From the NCBI GenBank assembly GCA_964648115.1, contig CAZYME010000005.1, positions 1 to 64,000 on the forward strand: a stretch of 64,000 nt of DNA. Reading direction: 5' to 3'. The stretch's first letter is position 1; each line of letters begins with the position of its first letter. This document shows, piece after piece, positions 1 to 8,005 of this stretch. The notes beneath the pieces were generated by a model. It did no database searches and was not told the DNA's origin. It worked only from the letters and a program-made list of their open reading frames with translations. The position numbers and the translations under genes were made by a program. This DNA comes from CAZYME01 sp964648115. Its GTDB lineage: Bacteria; Pseudomonadota; Gammaproteobacteria; Legionellales; Legionellaceae.

Positions 1-2
1 GA

Positions 3-200
3 ATTATGAGGCAACGAATCGGTCCTTCGGTAACATTTATTTATGACGCAACAGGGATGGAGCTTCTAGCACCCTATGCTGCTACAACGGAGCGTTATGA
101 TCTGCTCCCCAGAGTAGGGCAATTCGCACCGAGAACTCCTTCACCGGTTACCCCCCAAGAACCAGGTCTCCTGAGTACAGCTCCAGTGAGTACTGTGTAA
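3..200 (+). CDS. Hypothetical protein, 3' end (partial?)
   Basis: The reading frame is open from the left edge of the window to a TAA at 198-200, so this is probably the C-terminal end of a gene that begins outside. The first in-frame ATG is at 6, but no ribosome site can be judged. The 64 visible residues include a Pro/Thr-rich tail (PRTPSPVTPQEPG). I do not recognise it and can assign no function. It is followed by a short palindromic repeat and then by convergent gatB. Confidence 0.3.
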   Translation: MMRQRIGPSVTFIYDATGMELLAPYAATTERYDLLPRVGQFAPRTPSPVTPQEPGLLSTAPVSTV

Positions 201-238
201 GATGGTATAAATTATCTTCCCCAACGATATAAGCAATC

Positions 239-275
239 TAGCCCGTATGGAGCGAAGCGAAATGCGGGATCACTA
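239..275. repeat. Short palindromic repeat, 'AGCCCGTATGGAGCG' family
   Basis: This copy reads TAGCCCGTATGGAGCGAAGC and continues to GCGGGATC. Related copies lie at 3658-3692, 15089-15121 and 52860-52931, all in gaps between genes. The arms pair GCCCG/CGGGC-like and GGAGCG/CGCTCC-like sequence, as in REP elements. It may serve as a transcript 3' end for gatB, whose stop codon it abuts. Confidence 0.7.
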
Positions 276-1703
276 AACCTTCCTCGCAAGCTCCTTGCGC
301 ACTAACACGTTAATCAGGGCTGGATCTGCCTTCCCCTGTGTTTGCTTCATCACCTGGCCTACAAAAAATGACAAGAGCTTTTCTTTTCCTGCTCGGTAAT
401 CTACAGCTTGCTGAGGATGGTTTTTTATTGTTTCGAGAATGATTCCCTCAAGTAAACTATTATTACCCTCTGATTGATAACCAGAAGCAGCAATAAGTTC
501 ATCTACCGATTGTGAGCTATCTAGCAATTTACCAAAAATATCTTTTGCTAGGTTATTCGGAATAGTATTATCCGATAATCGATCAAGCAAACAAGCCAAG
601 TCCATTGCTGAGACAGGAGGTTGCTCAAAAGAAAGGCCTTGGGAGTTAAGTGCTGCGGTATAGGTGCCTTTTAGCCAGTTAACAATCGTTGTTGTTTTTG
701 CGTGGGTTTGCCCCCTCACATTATTGAAAAATTTAAACAAAGCCGGTGAGGTTAGTAAAAAATCAATATTTTCTGCAGATAAGTTATCTTCTTCCAGCAA
801 GTGTTTTCTAATTTCAGCAGGAGAGATGGGCATGCTTTTTTTAATACAGGCTATATCCTCAGCCGTAATCTGTATTGGCAACAAATCAGGATCGGGAAAA
901 TAACGGTAATCATTTTCATTTTCCTTGCTCCGCAATAACTGAGTAGTATCCGTATCTGGGCAATACAAGCGAGTTTCTTGTAAAACGTGTTGGCCTGCTT
1001 CAAGAATATCCTTATGCCGCTCTTCCTCGTAATGAATAGCTTTTTCAATAAAGCGGAACGAGTTCAAGTTCTTTAATTCTGTTCTTGTACCCAACTGCTC
1101 TTGGCCTTTGGGTTTTAAAGAAAGATTAACATCACAGCGAAAAGAGCCCTCTTGCATATTACCATCACAAATACCCAAAAATTGCAGAAGCTGATGTAGG
1201 GTTTTTAGGTAGCAAATCGCCTCGCTCGCTGAGAAAAGGCAAGGCGCAGTTACAATCTCAAGCAAAGGGGTCCCAGCGCGATTTAAATCAATCCCAGTAT
1301 GGGTAGGGCTTATATCATGCAGTGATTTGCCAGCATCTTCTTCTAAATGCGCCCGTACTATGTGGATTTTACGACCAGGTTCAATTTCTAAATAGCCATT
1401 ACCCACAATAGGGCGTTGGAATTGGCTTATCTGATAACCTTTGGGCAAATCCGGGTAAAAATAATTTTTTCGCTCGAAAAATGAAAAGTTATTGATTTCA
1501 GCTCCAATGGCTAAACCAAACTGAATAGCCATATGCACAGCTTGTTGATTAAGCACAGGTAGGACACCTGGTAATCCGGCATCAATAAAACTGGTTTGAG
1601 AGTTTGCTGGAGCACCATATGCAGTAGAGGTGCTTGAAAATAATTTGGAGTATGTTTTTAATTGTGCATGCACTTCAAGACCAATCACAGTTTGCCAAGT
1701 CAT
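273..1703 (-). CDS. gatB: Asp-tRNA(Asn)/Glu-tRNA(Gln) amidotransferase subunit B
   Basis: GatB is the kinase/transamidase subunit that activates mischarged Glu-tRNA(Gln) or Asp-tRNA(Asn) and converts it with ammonia supplied by GatA. At 476 residues it is full length for the family. Visible landmarks are the N-terminal GLEVHAQL (8-15), the metal/ATP region FFERKNYFYPDLPKGYQ (about 75-91), the signature LNRAGTPLLEIVTAP (140-154) and a C-terminal YqeY-like helical tRNA-binding tail ending in VLVRKELARKV. It follows gatA on the minus strand after a 150-bp gap that holds a palindromic repeat, so the order is gatC-gatA-gatB. Identity is certain. Confidence 0.97.
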   Translation of the reverse strand: MTWQTVIGLEVHAQLKTYSKLFSSTSTAYGAPANSQTSFIDAGLPGVLPVLNQQAVHMAIQFGLAIGAEINNFSFFERKNYFYPDLPKGYQISQFQRPIVGNGYLEIEPGRKIHIVRAHLEEDAGKSLHDISPTHTGIDLNRAGTPLLEIVTAPCLFSASEAICYLKTLHQLLQFLGICDGNMQEGSFRCDVNLSLKPKGQEQLGTRTELKNLNSFRFIEKAIHYEEERHKDILEAGQHVLQETRLYCPDTDTTQLLRSKENENDYRYFPDPDLLPIQITAEDIACIKKSMPISPAEIRKHLLEEDNLSAENIDFLLTSPALFKFFNNVRGQTHAKTTTIVNWLKGTYTAALNSQGLSFEQPPVSAMDLACLLDRLSDNTIPNNLAKDIFGKLLDSSQSVDELIAASGYQSEGNNSLLEGIILETIKNHPQQAVDYRAGKEKLLSFFVGQVMKQTQGKADPALINVLVRKELARKV

Positions 1704-1756
1704 TCTTAAAGCCCCTCTCTTTTTGTACGTGACAATTTTAATATATGCTCAATAAT

Positions 1757-1840
1757 GTCGTCCCCGCGAAGGCGGGGATCCATTTTTCCCATGGCTCCTA
1801 GCCTGAGTCAGGGATGGATTCCCGCCTTCGCGGGAACGAC
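1757..1840. repeat. Inverted pair of palindromic repeats between gatA and gatB
   Basis: The two arms are GTCGTCCCCGCGAAGGCGGG and its near reverse complement CCCGCCTTCGCGGGAACGAC, separated by about 40 bases. Each arm is itself a GC-rich hairpin. This is the typical 'bacterial interspersed' hairpin form. It fills the only gap inside the gat cluster and could stabilise the upstream gatA message. A single related hairpin (CATCCCCGCGCAGGCGGGGATG) lies at 24061-24086. Confidence 0.75.
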
Positions 1841-1853
1841 AAGCTTTCATCTG

Positions 1854-3320
1854 TCATGTACGAAACTCCTTTCCACAATCTTTGGGTCTTTGCTGATGCC
1901 AATCAGTACATTGTTGATAATAATGAGCAATATTTAGTAAGCGGGCTTCGCTAAAATGCGAGCCTATAAGTTGCATACCTATGGGTAATCCAGCGCTAAA
2001 TCCGGCCGGGATCGATAGGGCAGGTAAGCCTGCAAGATTTGCTGCTACAGTAAAAATATCCGCTAAATAGCGCTGAGTAGGATCGGTTATTTTTTCCCCT
2101 AATTTAAATGCACAGGAGGGCGTTGTTGGGCCCAAAATAACGTCCACTTGCGACAATGCGCTTTGTAATTCTTCTTGAATCATGCGCCGGACTTTCTGGG
2201 CTTGCACATAATAATCGTCAAAATAACCCGACGATAAAAGATGAGTTCCTGTGAGGATACGCCGCTTTACTTCTACCCCAAATCCCTCTGTGCGAGAACG
2301 CGTTATCAATTCTTGCAGTGTTTTAGCTCGGACTGTTCTATGCCCAAAGCGTATACCATCATAGCGTGATAAATTAGAGGAGGCTTCTGCACAAGCAATA
2401 ACGTAATAGCAGGGCATCCATAGTGATTGCAAGGTCAAATCAAGTTCAATAACAGTAGCGCCGGCTTGCTCGAAAATAGTGACCGCATCGCGAATGGCTT
2501 GCTGAATGTTATGGTCAATGTCGGGGTGAAAAAAGCATGTGGGCAAACCAATGCGTACAGATTTTAAAGGCTTGTTTAATGCGGCTGTATAATCTGGAAC
2601 TGGCTGATTGCTAGATGTTGAGTCCTGTTGATCAAAACCGGCCATTGCCTGAAGAATTAAAGCAAGATCCTCGGCACTGTGTGCTAAGGCACCTGCTTGA
2701 TCAAGGCTAGAAGCATAGGCTACCATGCCAAAGCGAGAGATTAGGCCATAAGTGGGTTTTAGCCCGGAAATTCCGCAAAAAGCAGCGGGTTGTCTGACAG
2801 AACCGCCTGTGTCAGAACCTGTGGCAAAGGGCACTAGACCTGCAGAAACTGCAGCAGCAGAGCCACCTGAGGAACCACCTGGTACGCGGGTGTGGTCCCA
2901 GGGGTTCTTTACTGGCCCAAAATAGCTATTTTCATTAGCAGAACCCATGGCAAACTCATCCATGTTTGTTTTGCCGATGGGAATTGCGCCTTGCTCTTCT
3001 AGACGTTTTACGACTGTAGCAGCATAGGGGGAGTTGAAATTAGCTAGCATTTTTGAACCACACGTGGTGGGCATGTTTTCTGTGCAAAAAATATCTTTGT
3101 GAGCGATTGGAATTCCAGTAAGGGCTTTTCCTTCCCCTTTTTTTAATAAGTTATCAGCAATAGCTGCAGCCGCTAGGGCGTGTTCTGCGTCGATAGTAAT
3201 AAATGCATTCAGGGTTGTTGCTTTATCTATTCTATCTAGATAATGCTTGGTGAGCTCTGTACTTGAGAGTTGTTTTTGCTGTAAGGCTTCTGTTAAGGCG
3301 CGCAATGATTGGGTATGCAT
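1854..3320 (-). CDS. gatA: Asp-tRNA(Asn)/Glu-tRNA(Gln) amidotransferase subunit A
   Basis: GatA is the amidase subunit that hydrolyses glutamine and channels ammonia to GatB. The Ser-cisSer-Lys triad of amidase-signature enzymes is readable: Lys75 in PIAHKD, cis-Ser150 in PGGSSGGSAAAV and nucleophile Ser174 in DTGGSVRQPAA. The length of 488 residues is normal. It starts 4 bases after the gatC stop codon, so the two are translationally linked. With gatB and gatC it implies indirect Gln (and possibly Asn) aminoacylation, as in other Legionellales. Confident call. Confidence 0.97.
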   Translation of the reverse strand: MHTQSLRALTEALQQKQLSSTELTKHYLDRIDKATTLNAFITIDAEHALAAAAIADNLLKKGEGKALTGIPIAHKDIFCTENMPTTCGSKMLANFNSPYAATVVKRLEEQGAIPIGKTNMDEFAMGSANENSYFGPVKNPWDHTRVPGGSSGGSAAAVSAGLVPFATGSDTGGSVRQPAAFCGISGLKPTYGLISRFGMVAYASSLDQAGALAHSAEDLALILQAMAGFDQQDSTSSNQPVPDYTAALNKPLKSVRIGLPTCFFHPDIDHNIQQAIRDAVTIFEQAGATVIELDLTLQSLWMPCYYVIACAEASSNLSRYDGIRFGHRTVRAKTLQELITRSRTEGFGVEVKRRILTGTHLLSSGYFDDYYVQAQKVRRMIQEELQSALSQVDVILGPTTPSCAFKLGEKITDPTQRYLADIFTVAANLAGLPALSIPAGFSAGLPIGMQLIGSHFSEARLLNIAHYYQQCTDWHQQRPKDCGKEFRT

Positions 3321-3324
3321 ACAC

Positions 3325-3618
3325 TTATTTTCCTGAATCGATTACTTTGGGAACTAAATATAAGTTATCAGTAAACAATGGGGCTATTTTTTCAAGCTGA
3401 GCGACACAGCTTACTGTTTTAACCTCATCTTCACGTAAACGTTGGTGTAAATCTAGTGGGTGAGACAGGGGTGTAACGCCTGAGGTATCAACTTTGCGTA
3501 ATTGTTCGACAAAAGCCATGATAGCGCTTACATCTTGAGTCAGTTGTGTTGTGGAGGTATCTGATTCTAGGTAGGCTAGTGCTGCAATTTTTTGTAGTTC
3601 ATGTTCGGTAGTAGGCAT
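3325..3618 (-). CDS. gatC: Asp-tRNA(Asn)/Glu-tRNA(Gln) amidotransferase subunit C
   Basis: GatC is the small belt subunit that wraps around GatA and stabilises the complex. I place the start at the ATG at 3618, giving 97 residues (MPTTEHELQKIAALAYLE...), which matches the family length. The longer open frame to 3732 reads through a palindromic repeat (3658-3692) and is not expected to be coding. The conserved pieces IAALAYLE and VDTSGVTPLSHP are present. It is the first gene of gatC-gatA-gatB. Confidence 0.93.
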   Translation of the reverse strand: MPTTEHELQKIAALAYLESDTSTTQLTQDVSAIMAFVEQLRKVDTSGVTPLSHPLDLHQRLREDEVKTVSCVAQLEKIAPLFTDNLYLVPKVIDSGK

Positions 3619-3657
3619 AGTTGATTCCAATAAAAAGGTGATTCCCTTATTCAATTT

Positions 3658-3692
3658 AGCCCGTATGGGGCGAAGCGGAAAGCGGGAATAAT
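3658..3692. repeat. Short palindromic repeat, 'AGCCCGTATGGAGCG' family
   Basis: Copy reading TAGCCCGTATGGGGCGAAGC... between the divergent gatC and trpE-trpG. It lies inside the spurious 5' extension of the gatC frame, which argues for the shorter gatC start. Confidence 0.65.
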
Positions 3693-3764
3693 CCACATTG
3701 CAGTAGAGCCATTTTACAGTAGAATGAGCCAAATGTGGTTATATTATATAAGAGTATTTGATCG

Positions 3765-6020
3765 ATGTTGCAACGGGAAAAAACTGCGGGTGGGGTACAT
3801 GTTGAATGTAGCCAACAGAGCCTTGAATACCATGAGGCGATTGAGCCCCTCTTAGATAAGCTAGACTCGCATAGAGGCGCATTGTTTGCGTCTAGCTTTG
3901 AATATCCAGGTCGTTATACTTGTTGGGATGTTGGTTTTTATAATCCTCCGCTGGTTATAACTTGTGTTGGGCCGGCAATTTGTTTTCAGGCTTTGAATAA
4001 GCGTGGCGAAGTTTTGCTCGCAATCATCTTACCTTTGCTTACTAGGTCAGACGACATAGAAGTGCTCGATCACACTAGCTCAACATGTCAGTTACACATT
4101 AAAAAAAGCCCTCAGATTTTTAGTGAAGAAGAGCGCAGTCATCAACCATCAACGTTTAGTGTTTTACGGTTATTACTGGCTTTTTTTAAATCGGAAAATG
4201 AACCTTATCTTGGTTTATATGGTGCATTTGGTTATGACTTAATTTTCCAATTTGAAGCAATAAAAATGGATAAGCAACGCTCGCCTTCGCAGCGTGACAT
4301 GGTGCTTTATCTGCCTGATGAAATTTTTATTGTAAACCACCGCAAGGAAGAGGCATTTGTAAGGCGCTATGATTTTCAATATCAGGGGCAGTCTACCAAA
4401 GACTTACCGCGCGAAGGGGTTTGTGCTCTTTATACGCCAGAGCAAACCCCTAAGAAAGATTGCGATCACGTTCCTGGTGAGTACGCTCAGGTGGTAGAAA
4501 AAGCTAAAAAACGCTTTGCTTGCGGCGATCTCTTTGAGGTTGTGCCAAGTCAAACATTTTACCTGCCTTGTCCTGAAAACCCTTCCATCATTTTCAAGCG
4601 CATGCGCGTTAAAAACCCATCTCCGTATGGGTTTTTTATGAACTTAGGTGAGTTGGAATATTTGGTAGGCGCCTCGCCTGAAATGTATGTGCGTGTGCAA
4701 GGGAAAAGGGTCGAGACCTGTCCTATTTCTGGTACGATTCAACGAGGCACGGATGCAATTGAAGATGCGAATAATATTCTTACACTGCTGACATCTGCCA
4801 AAGAAGCTTCTGAACTAACCATGTGCACCGACGTAGATAGAAATGATAAGTCTCGCATTTGTGAAGCAGGTAGTGTGAAAGTGATAGGTCGGCGTCAGAT
4901 TGAAATGTATTCCAGATTGATTCACACGGTTGATCATGTAGAGGGCGAGTTACGTGATGGTTTTGATGCAGTAGACGCCTTTTTAACGCATATGTGGGTA
5001 GTAACCGTAACTGGGGCCCCAAAGCTTTGGGCGATGAATTTTATCGAGCAGCATGAAAAATCATCACGTAAATGGTATGCCGGTGCTGTTGGATGGTTCA
5101 ATTTTAATGGCAATTTGAACACAGGTCTTGTATTAAGGACCATGCGTATTGAGCGTGGTATAGCTGAAATTCGAGTAGGGGCGACGCTACTTTATGATTC
5201 TGATCCACATGCAGAAGAGCAGGAAACGCATTTAAAAGCATCTGCTTTTGTTGATTTATTGCGCCTGCCCGCAAAGCAAGCTGTACAAGAAGTGCATGTC
5301 GAAAAGCCTGGGGTGGGAAGGCATGTCTTATTGATTGACCACCAAGACTCTTTCGTGCACACCTTGGCGAATTATATTCGCCAAACAGGTGCAGAAGTTA
5401 CCACAGTGCGCAGTGAGCATGCGCTTGAGTACCTATCGCCTCCGGCCCGCGGGTGGGCGGGGGGAGCCGGTGATGTTGCTAGTTTCCTGGATCCCGCGGA
5501 CAAGCCGCGGGACGTAGAGTGTCTGGGAAAGCATACAGCTACAAAAACAACCAAATACGACTTGGTGCTATTGTCACCAGGCCCTGGGAAACCTAATGAC
5601 TTTAATCTATCTGTAACCATCAAAGCCGTATTAGCAAAAAATATACCTATATTTGGAGTTTGCCTAGGTTTACAAGGAATTGTTGAGTATTTTGGTGGTG
5701 TTTTAGATGTATTGGATTACCCAGTCCATGGCAAACCATCAACCATTAACGTTTTAACTGATACCGGGCTTTTTGCGGGTTTTGATGAGTCATTTATCGC
5801 GGGGCGTTATCACTCGCTTTATGCGCGCAAGGAAAAAGTCCCGGAGGAATTGGATATAACAGCAGTTAGCGAAGATGGCATCGTTATGGCGGTATCTCAC
5901 CGCACGCTACCTGTACATGCAGTCCAATTCCATCCTGAAACAATTTTGTCGTTGCCAAATCAAGCCGGATTACGCATTATTATTAATGTTATGAAAATGG
6001 TGAGAAAGGATGCGTGCTAA
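3765..6020 (+). CDS. trpE(G): Anthranilate synthase, fused TrpE-TrpG
   Basis: This 751-residue fusion makes anthranilate from chorismate and glutamine, the first step of tryptophan synthesis. Residues about 1-510 are the chorismate-binding TrpE half (FEVVPSQTFYLP, SPEMYVRV, TCPISGTIQRGT, CTDVDRNDKSRICEAG). Residues about 523-751 are a class I glutamine amidotransferase with LLSPGPGKPNDF, nucleophile Cys633 in GVCLGLQG and His723/Glu725 in VQFHPE. Single-chain TrpE-TrpG fusions occur in rhizobia and Legionella. Oddly, about 30 extra residues (about 558-589, containing LDPADKPRDV) interrupt the amidotransferase domain before YDLVLLSPGPG; they are encoded by a GC-rich palindromic repeat. The 3' end overlaps clcA by 11 bases. 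Confidence 0.94.
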   Translation: MLQREKTAGGVHVECSQQSLEYHEAIEPLLDKLDSHRGALFASSFEYPGRYTCWDVGFYNPPLVITCVGPAICFQALNKRGEVLLAIILPLLTRSDDIEVLDHTSSTCQLHIKKSPQIFSEEERSHQPSTFSVLRLLLAFFKSENEPYLGLYGAFGYDLIFQFEAIKMDKQRSPSQRDMVLYLPDEIFIVNHRKEEAFVRRYDFQYQGQSTKDLPREGVCALYTPEQTPKKDCDHVPGEYAQVVEKAKKRFACGDLFEVVPSQTFYLPCPENPSIIFKRMRVKNPSPYGFFMNLGELEYLVGASPEMYVRVQGKRVETCPISGTIQRGTDAIEDANNILTLLTSAKEASELTMCTDVDRNDKSRICEAGSVKVIGRRQIEMYSRLIHTVDHVEGELRDGFDAVDAFLTHMWVVTVTGAPKLWAMNFIEQHEKSSRKWYAGAVGWFNFNGNLNTGLVLRTMRIERGIAEIRVGATLLYDSDPHAEEQETHLKASAFVDLLRLPAKQAVQEVHVEKPGVGRHVLLIDHQDSFVHTLANYIRQTGAEVTTVRSEHALEYLSPPARGWAGGAGDVASFLDPADKPRDVECLGKHTATKTTKYDLVLLSPGPGKPNDFNLSVTIKAVLAKNIPIFGVCLGLQGIVEYFGGVLDVLDYPVHGKPSTINVLTDTGLFAGFDESFIAGRYHSLYARKEKVPEELDITAVSEDGIVMAVSHRTLPVHAVQFHPETILSLPNQAGLRIIINVMKMVRKDAC
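5437..5521. repeat. Palindromic repeat inserted in frame in trpE-trpG
   Basis: A GC-rich block interrupts the TrpG part of the gene without breaking the frame. Its core, 5492-5512, is the hairpin TCCCGCGG-ACAAG-CCGCGGGA, preceded by CCTGGA and followed by CGTAG. The same core, in the same orientation and reading frame (DPADxPRDV), is found at 11438-11458 inside the element in ugpE. The left part (GGCCCGCGGGTGGGC) is a second small palindrome. The exact borders are not clear, as no terminal repeats are visible here. Confidence 0.75.
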
Positions 6021-7296
6021 AATCTTAAATATTTATGTAATTGCCATTGTGTTGGGTATTTTCACCGGCACAGTAGGTTCATTACTAATCCTGGTTATTA
6101 GTGGTTTATCGCATCTCATGACAAAGGGGTTTGGCTATGCCTATACTCATGGTTGGCCTGTAGGTATTGTTTCAGCAATTGTCTCAATGACAATGATTTA
6201 TCTGGCCTGGTTATTAGTGAGAGTATTTGCTCCGGAAGCTTCTGGTAGTGGTGTGCAAGAAATTGAAGGAGCTTTGGCACATGAGCGTCCTGTTTTGTGG
6301 CGTAGGGTATTACCGGTTAAATTTTTGGGTGGTGTTCTGGCTATTTCATCCAATTTGGTTGTGGGGCGGGAGGGGCCTACGATTCAAATTGGAGGGAACT
6401 TAGGCGCCATGTTGGCAGAATGGCTTGGTTTGTCCCGTCATCATCGTGATGCACTGATTGCCGCAGGCTCAGCTGGAGGCCTTGCCACTGCATTTAATGC
6501 GCCTTTAGCCGGTATTTTATTTGTTTTAGAAGAGATGCGTAGCGAATTTCGTTTTTCCTTCACTAATTTTACGGCTGTAGCTGTTTGTTGTGTTGTTTCT
6601 ACGATTGTTCTTCACCTGATTGTAGGCGCACAGCCCGCTATCCCTATGGCTGTTTTTAACCTGCCAAGTTTGCACTCACTCGTCTTATTTTTTATTTTTG
6701 GTATTGTGGTGGGCTTAGTGGGGCTTTTATTCAATATTGTTCTAATGAAAAGTTTGTACAGAATAGATAAGCTAAGCTTCGTGATGCGCGATGTATATGT
6801 GCTGGTGATTGGTCTTTTAGTTGGTTATTTAGCTTATCTTTATCCTGAAGCTGTCGGAGGCGGTTATGTGATTATTGAAAAATCACTCACCATGAATCCT
6901 CCTTTCGCGATTTTATCATTGTTAGTGGTAGTACGATTTATTACTACGATGATGTCTTACAATACCGGGGTGCCAGGGGGTATTTTTGCTCCTATGTTGG
7001 CCTTAGGTACTTTATTAGGCTTAGCTGCATCTTACGTTTTTGGTTGGTTTATGGAGGATGTAACAGTGCATCCCGAGATGTTTGCTGTTGCGGGCATGGG
7101 GGCGTTGTTTGCTGCTGTAGTGCGGGCCCCTGTGACAGGCATTGTGCTGGTTGTAGAAATGACCCAAAATTACTCGCTAATTTTGCCATTAATGGTGACA
7201 TGCTTAACTGCCACTACTCTGGTACAAATGGCTGGGAATGAGCCAATTTATACACAATTATTGTTCCGCACTTTGAGAAAACAAGGGTGTAAGTAA
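6010..7296 (+). CDS. clcA: ClC-family chloride/proton antiporter
   Basis: Inner-membrane ClC protein of 428 residues, with hydrophobic segments throughout and no C-terminal CBS domains. The three selectivity-filter motifs are present: GSGVQE (about 79-84), GREGP (119-123, with gating glutamate Glu121) and GGIFAPMLALG. The internal proton glutamate pair is kept in FVLEEMRSEFRF, so an H+/Cl- exchanger rather than a channel is expected. Such proteins support acid resistance in enterobacteria. The start overlaps the trpE-trpG end by 11 bases, so the two are cotranscribed, though no functional link is obvious. Confidence 0.93.
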   Translation: MRAKILNIYVIAIVLGIFTGTVGSLLILVISGLSHLMTKGFGYAYTHGWPVGIVSAIVSMTMIYLAWLLVRVFAPEASGSGVQEIEGALAHERPVLWRRVLPVKFLGGVLAISSNLVVGREGPTIQIGGNLGAMLAEWLGLSRHHRDALIAAGSAGGLATAFNAPLAGILFVLEEMRSEFRFSFTNFTAVAVCCVVSTIVLHLIVGAQPAIPMAVFNLPSLHSLVLFFIFGIVVGLVGLLFNIVLMKSLYRIDKLSFVMRDVYVLVIGLLVGYLAYLYPEAVGGGYVIIEKSLTMNPPFAILSLLVVVRFITTMMSYNTGVPGGIFAPMLALGTLLGLAASYVFGWFMEDVTVHPEMFAVAGMGALFAAVVRAPVTGIVLVVEMTQNYSLILPLMVTCLTATTLVQMAGNEPIYTQLLFRTLRKQGCK

Positions 7297-7366
7297 TATG
7301 TCCTTCACCCAAGCTACCTTTATATTCCTTTAGGTTGGGAATACTGCATACAGTTTGAGTTGAAAA

Positions 7367-7948
7367 TTACGTGCCTGGGGTTGGGATAATATTTGGGGTT
7401 GGACTGCTAGTGTGTAAATTTATAGCACAAGATGGGTTGAAAAATACGCTAGTGTAAAACCTCATCTCTTGGCCCACTACATCACTAAGCTCGGGTAGGC
7501 TAGTTTTGGGGGCGACTGAGGTCAACTTTTGTATTAATGAATCTTGCTTTGATAGGTTTCCAGTTAGTAAACGGTGAAATACCCGACAAATTATTTGTAA
7601 CTCTCTTATAGCTAGGATTTTTAAGTGATTATCAAGCTCTGCAGGAGTGGCAACGCTTTGGATGCCATTTATTAGGTTTTCTGCTGGCACTTTACCCAAA
7701 GCATGGCATAGCTTTGTTAAATTTTGCTCACAATATATCCTGAAATAATCTTTAATGGTCTGTTGAAGTGGGTCTAGTAATGGTGAGGGGGATTCAAGTG
7801 CTGTCGAAACTTCTAGTCCTGCTGAAGCAGCTCTTATTGCGGGAGTTTCAAATCCCGTTGAAATTGACCTTCTTCCAGCAGCTTCTGCCCCTGGTGGAGT
7901 TTCTAACACTGGCGAAAAAAACTGAACAGTAACTCTTGTTCTGAGCAT
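7367..7948 (-). CDS. Hypothetical protein, 193 aa
   Basis: I do not recognise this protein. The start at 7948 is supported by AAAGGA about nine bases upstream. The first ~60 residues are Pro/Ser/Ala-rich and look disordered (VLETPPGAEAAGRRSI, STALESPSPLLDPL). The middle (about 65-160) is predicted helical, with leucine-rich stretches such as DYFRIYCEQNLTKLCHAL and LAIRELQIICRVFHRLL. There is no signal peptide or membrane segment. It lies just downstream of the GH13 protein on the same strand (57-base gap) and may be cotranscribed. A disordered head on a helical body is common among Legionella secreted substrates, but nothing here proves that. Confidence 0.6.
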   Translation of the reverse strand: MLRTRVTVQFFSPVLETPPGAEAAGRRSISTGFETPAIRAASAGLEVSTALESPSPLLDPLQQTIKDYFRIYCEQNLTKLCHALGKVPAENLINGIQSVATPAELDNHLKILAIRELQIICRVFHRLLTGNLSKQDSLIQKLTSVAPKTSLPELSDVVGQEMRFYTSVFFNPSCAINLHTSSPTPNIIPTPGT

Positions 7949-8005
7949 ATAATCTATCCTTTCTAACTAAAGTTTAAACATACAAAATTAGACAGATCCA
8001 GACTG

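Noticed and set aside
3619..3732. N-terminal extension of gatC
   Set aside because: It reads through an intergenic palindromic repeat; GatC proteins begin at the later ATG.
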